Shown: piece by piece, positions 25,850 to 36,800 of the stretch
Layout: every line of letters starts with the position of its first letter
Position numbering within the stretch: the stretch's first letter is position 1
Source of the DNA: Escarpia spicata
Lineage: Eukaryota > Annelida > Polychaeta > Sabellida > Siboglinidae
DNA length: 64,000 nucleotides
Assembly (NCBI GenBank): GCA_963995525.1
Contig: OZ023208.1
Location: 18,797,658-18,861,657 of the forward strand
Direction: 5' to 3'
Notes under the pieces: generated by a model
Database searches by the model: none
Told to the model about the DNA's origin: nothing
What the model saw: the letters and a program-made list of their open reading frames with translations, nothing else
Made by a program: the position numbers and the translations under genes

Positions 25850-26110
25850 TAAAAGAATGAATACTTCGGGGGATGGCGTGGGGCTGGAAAATTGGGGATG
25901 GAGCGGTGGGGTGGGGGGTCACTTGAGCAATTACAATCAGTAAGATCCGGGGGGAGGGGGGACTCGAACAATACAATATGTGTTGGAACCGGGGGATTGC
26001 TGAGCCCCCAATCATATTGGTAGGGGGCTGGATATAAATAAGTTTACCCCTTCCAACAGTTTGGTGGGGGGGGGGGGGGCAATTTGGAGGTTTTGGGTGC
26101 GCCGTCTTCT
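25850..26110. repeat. G-rich dispersed repeat, copy 2
   Basis: Same block order as 4790-4910: GGAACCGGGGGATT, GAGCCCCCAAT, TAGGGGGCTGGATAT, then a G run of about 15 bases at 26067-26081 and AATTTGGAGGTTTTGGGTG. Confidence 0.5.
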
Positions 26111-26699
26111 TTTCTGGTCCCATCACATTCGATGATTGGCCAGCCGCGCAGTGAGCCTTAACCCCCTGAATAATCACTACGTTCCAATAATTAGTCTGCC
26201 ACATATATATCCCATATTTTACGTGTCCTTATAATAACTTGACAATCAAATTTTCAGACTATTTTATTATTGCTTTTTTCTGTTTTAATTAATATTAAAT
26301 AGGACTCTGTTAATGCAAATGTAAAAATGTACACTTTCTTGTGAACATTCCTACTCAGTGTTAACTTGTGATAATTATCAGACTTTAGAACTATGTTATC
26401 AGAACATGAAGACGATTTAGAGTCACGTTCCCATCACATCCATACAGGATGAGAGAATTAGGTGTTCAATGTACCATCTACCTGAAGTTATGTGCCCATT
26501 TTATGGTACTTCAAGGCGTTTTTAGCGTACAAAGTGGGGGGCATTGCCCCCAACCCTTTCGTTTGCCCCCCCCCCCCCAGTGTGTCCCCATTCTCCCAAA
26601 CCAGTCCCTTGTACACTATAGGGCTTACTTTTGATTCGTTTTAGTGTTTGAGTTAATTTCTACTAGGGTAAAATAATCTCTAAGTAGCAGTTGTCGATC

Positions 26700-28130
26700 A
26701 TGCATTCACCAGAGAAGAACGGTGCCCCTGGACTACTTGAAGCAGTGAACAAAGCTCTGGATCTGACAGGGTTACCACGAAGCTGGTTGGTGTCGCCACT
26801 GACGGCGAGGCGGCAAACACTGGCAGCCAAGGCGAATTATGACATAGGGCCTACGTCTGCTTACTGAACAAATGCAGAGAGGTTTGGCAACATTCTGGTG
26901 TGCTGCACACCGATCTGACTTAGCCATTGAGTCGGTTGTCAGCACCGAACCTGAGTTGGAAATCTGGAAGTCCAATCTATTGGGACTCGTACGATTCTTT
27001 CGGACGCCGAGACGGAGGTAAATGTTGTCAGCGCAGGCTGGTAATATCAAACAGTTCCCCCGGCACCACGATGTCAGGTTTGCCCAGCACAATCTGCAGC
27101 CAGTGGATGCTGTGCTGAACAACCTACCAGCCTGCATTGTAGCGTGGGAACAAATGCAGGCGTCATAAAGTACCAGCGACAGAAAGGAGAAGGCTAAAGC
27201 CAAATACTTTTTGAGAATCTGGAACCACTAACAAACGTTGATCACAGCACATATGGGCGACATCCTGGATATATTTGAAACACTCCAGAAGAAGTTGCAA
27301 ATAAGTGTTTTGCTCATCAGCGATCTTCTCACTGTGACTGATGCGGTAATCAAGAAGTTGAACCTAATGAGGGATGGACCATTCCCGGTAAGAAGGAAGG
27401 AAAAAGTGAGTTGTCCAACCGATAACACAAAAGAGGACCTAACACAACGAAAGTGTAATCACCAATTCGTTTGTACAAACCGCCGCGACAGACGAGCAAT
27501 CAAGTTGGAGGTCGTGCAAGCATCGTACGAATACCTGTCTGAACGCATGCACCCGGAGCAGGAGGACGTCATCAAAGACACGAAGGAGTTAGTGATGTCA
27601 CGCAGTCCGAGATCATTCGTTGAGTATGGTGTGTGCGTCGTCAGGCGCCTTTTCCCCGATAAAGACATCTGACTTTGCGGACGGGGCAGCAGAGCAGTGG
27701 GAAAACATAATGAATGTGCCATTCCTGCCTGATGGCTGTGATCTCGGTTGTAAGTTGACTGTCAGATTGCGCTAACTTCTGCCAGTCACATGTTCAGTTC
27801 AGAGGGTGTTGGCATATCTGGCTTGTATGAATCGAAAGGATCGTGAGCCACTACAACCTCCTCCACCAATATGAATTACTGAGAACACGAGAAACGCACG
27901 AGTCATGGTGGCACTGAATAGTGTGGGCTGTCGTCAAATTCTTTGAGAAGACAAGAAGATGCTGTGCTCCATACTGGGACATCTACGGACAGCGTGAATT
28001 CGCTACGAAATTCACCCGCGAACCGGAACTCGTCTAGTCAAACTGAGACAACTGTCAAACTTTCCGACTTGCATGACACGTCTCATGTTTCTATGACTAC
28101 TGCATGCATTGGTTGTAATAAAACATGCTT
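26700..28130 (+). pseudogene. hAT-like transposase-derived gene (KIAA1586/ZNF862 type), dead
   Basis: Pieces of one protein are found in several frames in the right order: KLVGVATDGEAANTGSQGEL near 26780; GLATFWCAAHRSDLAIESVV, then STEPELEIWKSNLLGLVRFF near 26880-27000; ITAHMGDILDIFETLQKKLQ, DAVIKKLNLMRDGPFP near 27240-27390; then the long open piece to 27672. The TDG motif, the WCxAHRxxLAI motif and the later KLQ...GP(F/C)P motif are hallmarks of the hAT-related ZNF862/KIAA1586-like proteins (family knowledge). Several frameshifts and stops separate the pieces, so it cannot make a protein. The frame continues in scraps to about 28130 (VTCSVQRVLAYLACMNRKDR near 27780). No terminal inverted repeats were identified. 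Confidence 0.75.
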
Positions 28131-29120
28131 ATAGGATATATGTGTAACATTTATCTTCATACCAAGATGCAGTCGTCATTCGTCATTGTAGGCCCCACAA
28201 CTACGTGGATCAATACAAAGATAATGACACATTATATTAAGCTTCCATACATGCCTAAGTGTTATGGACATAATCATTAATGTATACGTCAACTGCCCTT
28301 TTTACCCATTAGAAGTTATCTTTTAAGACATTGTCCCCCCAGTGAAAATTCCATAAAAAACGCCCTGAAGTACTTTCAGTTCGAATCATAGACTTGGTTT
28401 ATATATGGAATCTCTAGGAAATTTGTGTTAATTTTACATGTCATTTTCATGGTTATATAATAAAAATGTTCTTTCTATATCTTACGAGTGGGCATTATTC
28501 TAAGGAAGTCAGTCCATGAGAATAATAAACCAGAGATCTTATTTTATGCTCATGTTTTGCATTTAAGCATTTGTAACTCATGAATAGTAGTGTATATTCA
28601 AATTCAGCTTGGGTATTGCAAGAGATTTCCTGAGGGTGGGGGGTGGGGGTGCTGTTGGACATTTTTTACTGCTACACCACTAACTTCTCCGCTGTCTTGG
28701 CTGTGAACTCGTAACATTCGAAAACGGGGGGTACAGTGCTGTTCAAAATTTAGTTTTTTATGTCATGCCGCTGCTGTCAATTTACCTTCTCCACCTTCTC
28801 TCCGCTGTCTCGGCTGAAATGACATCCGAAGATGGGGGGAGGGGGGGAAGAAAACCATGTCTGCCCTCCAATTATACACTTTTTCACAGTCGACAAAAAT
28901 ACACATTAATCGTCTCATCAAATTTACATTTCCACCCACCGTTGATGCTCGCCACAAAAACAAACTCGTGCTCACATTTAATGGGGGGAGCAGAACCATG
29001 TCTACCCCCAGATAAATCCCAGGGAGGCAGCTGCCCCCCATTTCCGAGCCTATGTTTTTGTCTGGAGGTTTTCACACCTGATGTCTGTGAGTAGCTGAGT
29101 GACTATTCTTGATTCTTTGG
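28131..29120. repeat. Non-coding, with a duplicated C/T- and G-rich segment
   Basis: CTTCTCCGCTGTCTTGGCTG at about 28684 returns as CTTCTCTCCGCTGTCTCGGC at about 28795; each is followed by a run of G. A related block with GGGGGGAGCAGAACCATG occurs near 28982, echoing GGGGGAAGAAAACCATG at 28846. The frames seen here have low-complexity composition and are not called. Confidence 0.4.
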
Positions 29121-29124
29121 TGTC

Positions 29125-29265
29125 CCTTATGAGATTATACCATGGTTTACTGTTGCATATCATGGTATTCCATGGTATATCAATGTTTACCATGGTAGAC
29201 TATGGTATACCATAATATTGACCTCTGCCAAAACACCATGATATTTACCATGGTATAACTTATTA
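29125..29265. repeat. Cluster of CATGGTA palindromic motifs
   Basis: TACCATGGTA or one-base variants occur about eight times in 140 bp, on both strands, so the segment can fold into several alternative hairpins. Confidence 0.7.
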
Positions 29266-29639
29266 TGTATTTTTATAATGTGAGCACAGTCAGTCTGCTT
29301 ATCTTTTCACTAGGATTTTTGTATTATGTTCACAATGGGCTTCACAATGCTGTTCCTTATTCCAGTATCAAAGACTAGATCCAACCAACCACATTTGTGA
29401 CGTATCTGTGGGTATTAAATTTCAAAATTGTGATATGGAGATATGTATCTTATTAGATTCCACAGATCATGAGTTTTACATTTATGCCACATTTGAGAGA
29501 ATATCTTCAAAACAAAATGTATGGGACATGGCCTAAATGGGCATTTTTGGCTTGTGTGCAGAGTAGGCCTGTTTGACATAATACTTGATTCGCTGTGGTG
29601 TGATTTTATAGATCCGAGATTCTATCTGCAAAATGTATA

Positions 29640-29696
29640 CACATGCACGCACGCACGCACACATCCCATCCAACCACCCACCCACCCACCCACGTT
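29640..29696. repeat. (CACG)n/(CCAC)n simple repeat
   Basis: A short tetranucleotide run changes from ACGC to CCAC units. It explains the Pro/Thr-rich frames in this place. Confidence 0.85.
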
Positions 29697-30104
29697 TTTC
29701 GGGGCTTACGTTCACGAGCCAGGTGTGTTGCCATTTTTTCAAGTTTGCCTAGGTCATTTTGCGTACTTTGAAAGAGTTGCACACATGAAGAGAAGTTGTC
29801 TGGCAACAGTAGAATTTGCATACCGGTAATTCAAATTCCTGTCTCAATTTCAACTGTCGGCTACAAGTTTTCTTTCGGTGTGCACAAATTTACAGGCTGA
29901 CAGATGTACAAGTCCAAGTTACTCCTTGTGGTTACTGTTCTTTTTAAAACATGCAAGCACATTATAACAGTCGACTGTAAAACAATATATTATAAAAACT
30001 ATACTTTCTTATGTATAATTTAAAAAATGTTTGTTTTATAATATTTAAAGGTAAGTGCAGCATAGTATGTAGTCCTTAATAGAACACAAAGTGCATTATT
30101 CTTA

Positions 30105-30345
30105 TTTACTAGCAGACCTATCTCAACTTCTCCTGGAAACATTCAGTCATGCTGCAATTAATGCGCCGACTATTGGTACACATCCACCACTGTCTATAGC
30201 CAGGTACTCATTCATACAGCCGAGTGAACTGGAGCAATGTGGAGTGAGTGAACTTACCCAAGGTTTGACGCGGCAGCAAAGGATTTGAACCCAGGTTCTC
30301 TCGATTGAGAGTGCAATACTCTAGTCACTGCACTCCACTCTGTGA
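30105..30345 (-). mobile_element. tRNA-derived SINE (family 1), tail missing
   Basis: Head and core are present: on the plus strand GGATTTGAACCCAGGTTCTC (a degraded B box on the minus strand) and TCTATAGCCAGGTACTCATT. The 3' tail is absent. Confidence 0.75.
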
Positions 30346-30454
30346 GAGGTTAGGCTCAATTCTTATCTAGCATGTTATCCAGGTCTGCTCAACGCATGTT
30401 ACACTTCCTGTTCGTTTGAATACCGACTTTTTTCCTTTGACAGATTTGTTTATT

Positions 30455-30645
30455 TCAATACAAACTTGACTTCCTTGGAAAGTATTCAGCCATGCTACTG
30501 TCTACAGCGAGGTATTCATTTATACAGTTGAATGAACTGAGGCAACGTGAAGTGAACGGAACTGATCAAGATTCTAAACGTCAACAAGAGGGTTCAAACA
30601 CAAAATTGAGTCCAGCGTCCTAACAACCATGTCACTGTGCCCCAC
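30455..30645 (-). mobile_element. Strongly diverged SINE (family 1) copy
   Basis: The core is recognisable (TCTACAGCGAGGTATTCATT, TGAATGAACTGAGGCAACGT) next to the better copy at 30105. The head is altered beyond a working B box. Confidence 0.55.
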
Positions 30646-30716
30646 AAAGGAAGGAGCTTACACAAATGAACAACATCACAGTTTCTAGTTTCCTTTACTA
30701 TATACAAAGAACATAT

Positions 30717-30722
30717 TTTATT
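30717..30722 (-). terminator. CCNH: Poly(A) signal of cyclin H
   Basis: An AATAAA lies on the minus strand about 97 bases downstream of the TGA at 30821-30819, the usual place for the 3' end of the mRNA. Confidence 0.6.
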
Positions 30723-30818
30723 ATTTACAGGTACAGCGGTGTGAGTTTTTGATAAATTTCCTACAGCATGATTGTTCAGCTGCGTTAAATAAGTGTTCTT
30801 CTAGCGATGCTGCTGGGG

Positions 30819-33800
30819 TCAAAACCCCAACACTTCTGCATCTGCCAGCATTTCTTTCTGAAAAAGAGCATAACAAAACTCAATCTACAGGTAGAATTTT
30901 AATGTAATTCCACGTCAATTCAGTCATGTTTGCTTACATTTTACATTGATATTTCCTAATTTCAAAATAATTTTGAACTGTACAAAGAAAGATCCAAGAA
31001 ATAGGTGATGAGAATAGGCGCCGAACAAAAATGTACGACAAGATGATCACTGTCTGCCCAATGTGCCCATCCATTTGTGAAGATTACAAATTAAAATTAA
31101 TTACTAAGCCAATAATGCATTCAAAACACTTCAAAACAATTCCAATAATGGAACACATTTTACTAAGAGTAACTAACCAAACACGTATATATATATATAC
31201 ATATATATATATATGTATATATATAAATATGTATATAACCAATGAAATAAATTACCATAATACATAAAATAATATCTACAGTGTAAACCAAACTGTCCAC
31301 TCTAAAAAGAAAGTTATCATTTCATAAATTTATACTAAGAGTGTTTGCTGGAAAGTTCCTGTGTTCTACACGAGTTTAACATGTGTGAAGGAATTCAGTA
31401 GATGTCGTAGTAAATGAATAGACCCAACGAGTGGCATGTAAGTGGTTGTTGGGTGGTTATCTAGAAAACAATCTGCGTCTACTGACAAATGTCAGTCTGC
31501 CGTGCACAACATTTCATGTGGTGTCACACAAGGTTCGATTTTTAGACCCCAAACTATTTATACTGTATGTTAATAATAAGGCTGAGCTGCCTGACGGCCA
31601 GACCGTGTTAGAGCTGTGGCCCTACTCACCTCAGCTGCCTCTCTGGTGTGGCTCATCTGTTGCTCTTCCTCCTGTTCCCAGAGCTGCTCAACTTTACGTC
31701 TGTAGCTACAAGGAACATGTGACACTATTGTGATATGGGCAAGCTTGACAATACACTGGACTATAGTGACACATGTGGCGAACATAGGGAGATGAGCTAA
31801 TCATAAGAAGTTAATCTGACAATGATATTATTTTGATGCAGACATTGTTTCGTTATTCCTACATCAATCAAATTCTATTTTGCAACAACATATGGCTTAA
31901 AGAAAGAAAAACTAATGTTGTGTTGCATGGGGGGTCACATGGCTTGTTAGATGTTGTCCTCCTGTGTTCACATATCAATCAATCAATTAACCAATCAATC
32001 AATCAGTAATTTATTTCCAACAACTAACAGTACAAATTATATAATTACATAAAACAACACCATTTCCAACACGTAAAAATTAAATAAAGAATACAGAGTT
32101 GATGGAAAGGGGATGAACAGAAGCATGCTATTTATCTAGGGTCCATCCCCAAAAACTACATAAACTACACTACCGGGTAATACATGCGGTGATTGTACGA
32201 TAACAGACTGACAGTGTGATGGAAAAAATCTTATTATTGAAAACTATTTTACAATGTTGTCTATACACACTGTTGTAAACAATTCTAATTACACTATGCC
32301 CACATCAATTATTTTTGATACTGGCACTATTCCAAAGCAGGCATTATCCTGATACTGACTCTATTCTGACATTAGCATTATTTTGACACTGGCATTAATC
32401 TGACGCGGACACCATTTCGATATTGGCACTATATATAGTTTAAACATTAATACTATGTTAGTGATTCTGTATTTTGTCAAAATACAAAAGCATGAATATA
32501 TTATTAATGTTTATACTATTGTAAATCACCAAAGATCACTATGTGATTATGGCACTACAGAAATGTTGTATTTTATTATTACGCCCCCACGTACGCGTCA
32601 CTGTTGGGGTTGTTTTCCTGGTTACGACACCGCTCCAGCTTCTGGAGCAGTCCCTTCACCTGGTTCCGGTCCAGAGTCTCCATCGTCTTCAGAATCAGGT
32701 TGATCCCTGCAAACACAACCATGTGCTGTAAAGGTAAGTTCTTATATAACGCAGTATCCAGTGACTCCAGTCCTTAGGACAGCATAAAGCGCTTTACACT
32801 TTACTCCCCGGCAGACCTGTTCAATTGAACACCATCTTGACTTCTCTGTGAAGCATCCAGCCATTTTGCAATTGATGCGCGGAGACTATTTGTATGCAAA
32901 TAGCCACCACTGTCTATAGCCAGGTACTCATTCATACATGATACAGCTGAGTAAACTGGAGCAATGTAGAGTGAACGAACTTGCCCAAGGTTTAACATGG
33001 CAGCACAGGATTCGAACCCGGGTTCTCTCGGTCGAGAGTCCAAAGCTCTAGCCACTGCACCACTTCGCCCCATCATGCATCATCAAACTACACACAACCA
33101 ACCAACCATGTCACATACGCTGTAATCCAAACTACACACAACCAACCATGTCACATACGCTGTAGTTCAAACTACACACAACCAACCATGTCACATACGC
33201 TGTAGTCCAAACTACACACAACCAACCATGTCACATACGCTGTAGTCCAAACTACACACAACCAACCATGTCACATATGCTGTAGTTCAAACTACACACA
33301 ACCAACCATGTCACATACGTTGTAGTCCAAACTACACACAACCAACCATGTCACATACGCTGTAGTTCAAACTACACACAACCAACCACGTCACATACGC
33401 TGTAGTCCAAACTACACACAACCAACCATGTCACATACGCTGTAGTTCAAACTACACACAACCAACCATGTCACATACGCTGTAGTTCAAACTACACACA
33501 ACCAACCACGTCACATACGCTGTAGTTCAAACTACACACAACCAACCACGCCACATACGCTGTAGTTCAAACTACACACAACTAACCATGTCACATACGC
33601 TGTAGTTCAAATTACACACAACCAACCATGCCACATATGCTGTAGTTCAAACTACACACAACCAACCATGCCACATATGCTGTAGTTCAAACTACACACA
33701 ACCAACCATGCCACATACGCTGTAGTTCAAACTATACACAACCAACCATGTCACGTATGCTGTAGTTCAAACTACACACAACCAACCATGTCACATACGC

Positions 33801-36800
33801 TGTAGTCCAAACTACACACAACCAACCATGCCACATACGCTGTAGTTCAAACTACACACAACCAACCATGCCACATACGCTGTAGTTCAAACTACACACA
33901 ACCAACCATGTCACATACGCTGTAGTTCAAACTACACACAACCAACCATGCCACTTACGCTGTAGTCCAAACTACACACAACCAACCATGTCACATACGC
34001 TGTAGTCCAAACTACACACACACAACCAACCATGTCACATACGCTGTAGTTCAAACTACACACAACCAACCATGTCACATAAGCTGTAGTCCAAACTACA
34101 CACAACCAGCCATGCCACATATGCTGTAGTTCAAACTACACACAACCAACCATGTCACATACGCTGTAGTCCAAACTACACACACACAACCAACCATGTC
34201 ACATATGCTGTAGTTCAAACTACACACAACCAACCATGTCACATACGTTGTAGTCCAAACTACACACAACCAACCATGTCACATACGCTGTAGTTCAAAC
34301 TACACACAACCAACCACGTCACATACGCTGTAGTCCAAACTACACACAACCAACCATGTCACATACGCTGTAGTTCAAACTACACACAACCAACCATGTC
34401 ACATACGCTGTAGTTCAAACTACACACAACCAACCACGCCACATACGCTGTAGTTCAAACTACACACAACTAACCATGTCACATACGCTGTAGTTCAAAC
34501 TACACACAACCAACCATGCCACATATGCTGTAGTTCAAACTACACACAACCAACCATGCCACATATGCTGTAGTTCAAACTACACACAACCAACCATGCC
34601 ACATACGCTGTAGTTCAAACTATACACAACCAACCATGTCACGTATGCTGTAGTTCAAACTACACACAACCAACCATGTCACATACGCTGTAGTCCAAAC
34701 TACACACAACCAACCATGCCACATATGCTGTAGTTCAAACTACACACAACCAACCATGCCACATACGCTGTAGTTCAAACTACACACAACCAACCATGTC
34801 ACATACGCTGTAGTTCAAACTACACACAACCAACCATGCCACTTACGCTGTAGTCCAAACTACACACAACCAACCATGTCACATACGCTGTAGTCCAAAC
34901 TACACACACACAACCAACCATGTCACATACGCTGTAGTTCAAACTACACACAACCAACCATGTCACATAAGCTGTAGTCCAAACTACACACAACCAACCA
35001 TGCCACATATGCTGTAGTTCAAACTACACACAACCAACCATGCCACATATGCTGTAGTTCAAACTACACACAACCAACCATGCCACATATGCTGTAGTTC
35101 AAACTACACACAACCAACCATGCCACATACGCTGTAGTTCAAACTACACACAACCAACCATGTCACATACGCTGTAGTTCAAACTACACACAACCAACCA
35201 TGCCACTTACGCTGTAGTCCAAACTACACACAACCAACCATGTCACATACGCTGTAGTCCAAACTACACACACACAACCAACCATGTCACATACGCTGTA
35301 GTTCAAACTACACACAACCAACCATGTCACATAAGCTGTAGTCCAAACTACACACAACCAACCATGCCACATATGCTGTAGTTCAAACTACACACAACCA
35401 ACCATGCCACATATGCTGTAGTTCAAACTACACACAACCAACCATGCCACATATGCTGTAGTCCAAACTACACACAACGAACCATGCCACATACGCTGTA
35501 GTCCAAACTACACACAACCAACCATGTCACATACACTGTAGTCCAAACTACACACAACCAACCATGTCACATACGCTGTAGTCTAAACTACCCACAACCA
35601 ACCATGTCACATACGTTGTAGTCCAAACTACACACAACCAACCATGTCACATACGCTGTAGTTCAAACTACACACAACCAACCATGTCATATACGCTGTA
35701 GTTCAAACTACACACAACCAACCATGCCACATACGCTGTAGTTCAAACTACACACAGCCATCCATGTCACATACGCTGTAGTTCAAACTACACACAACAA
35801 ACATGTCACATATGCTGTAGTTCAAACTACACACAACCAACCATGCCACATACGCTGTAGTTCAAACTACACACAACCAACCATGTCACATACGCTGTAG
35901 TTCAAACTACACACAACCAACCATGTCACATATGCTGTAGTTCAAACTACACACAACCAACCATGTCACATACGCTGTAGTTCAAACTACACACAACCAA
36001 CCATGCCACATACGCTGTAGTTCAAACTACACACAACCAACCATGTCGCATACGTTGTAGTTCAAACTACACACAACCAACCATGCCACAGACGTTGTGG
36101 TTCAAACTACACACAACGATCCATGTCATATACATTGTGGTTCAAACTACACACAGCCAACCATGCCATGTATGCTTTGGTTCAAACTACAACTGATCAC
36201 TTTCAAGACTCACGCCATAACAATAATAAGGTAACTTCTGTTGCATCTAAATTCTTGGAAACCAACCTTACAGGCACATCAATACAAAAGAGTTGATCAA
36301 TCTCAAAATAAGCAGTATTCTATTTGTCATATAGATGGATGGAAACACCAGTTTAAGCCCTGACACACTGTTAATAGAATGTAGCAATCTTGTATGTTCC
36401 ATTCACACAGAATCATTCGCTCAAACCTATAGTAGTAATGGTACGAACAGGAAACCAATGGTAGTAATGGTACGAACAGGAAGTCAATGATAGTAATGGT
36501 ACAAACAGGAAACAAATGATAGTAATGGCACGAACAGGAAGCCAATGGTAGTAATGGTACAAACAGGAAACAAATGATAGTAATGGTACGAACAGGAAGC
36601 CAATGGTAGTAATGGTACAAACAGGAAGCCAATGGTAGTAATGGTACAAACATGAAGCCAATGGTAGTATTGACATGAACAGGAAGCCAATGGTAGTAAT
36701 GGTACGAACAAGAAGCCAATGGTAGTATGGACATGAACAGGAAGCCAATGGTAACAATGGTACGAACAGGAAGCCAATGGTAGTATTGACATGAACAGGA

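Noticed and set aside
32801..33076. 91-codon minus-strand frame with ARALDSRPREPGFES
   Set aside because: This peptide comes from the tRNA-like head of the SINE and recurs at 41104-41352 for the same reason.
33932..35372. Three identical 62-codon frames (WHGWLCVVWTTAYVT type)
   Set aside because: Frames within the 40-bp minisatellite; identity reflects block duplication.
12963..36192. CRISPR-like arrays
   Set aside because: The repeats are contiguous tandem units without unique spacers and the sequence is clearly eukaryotic.
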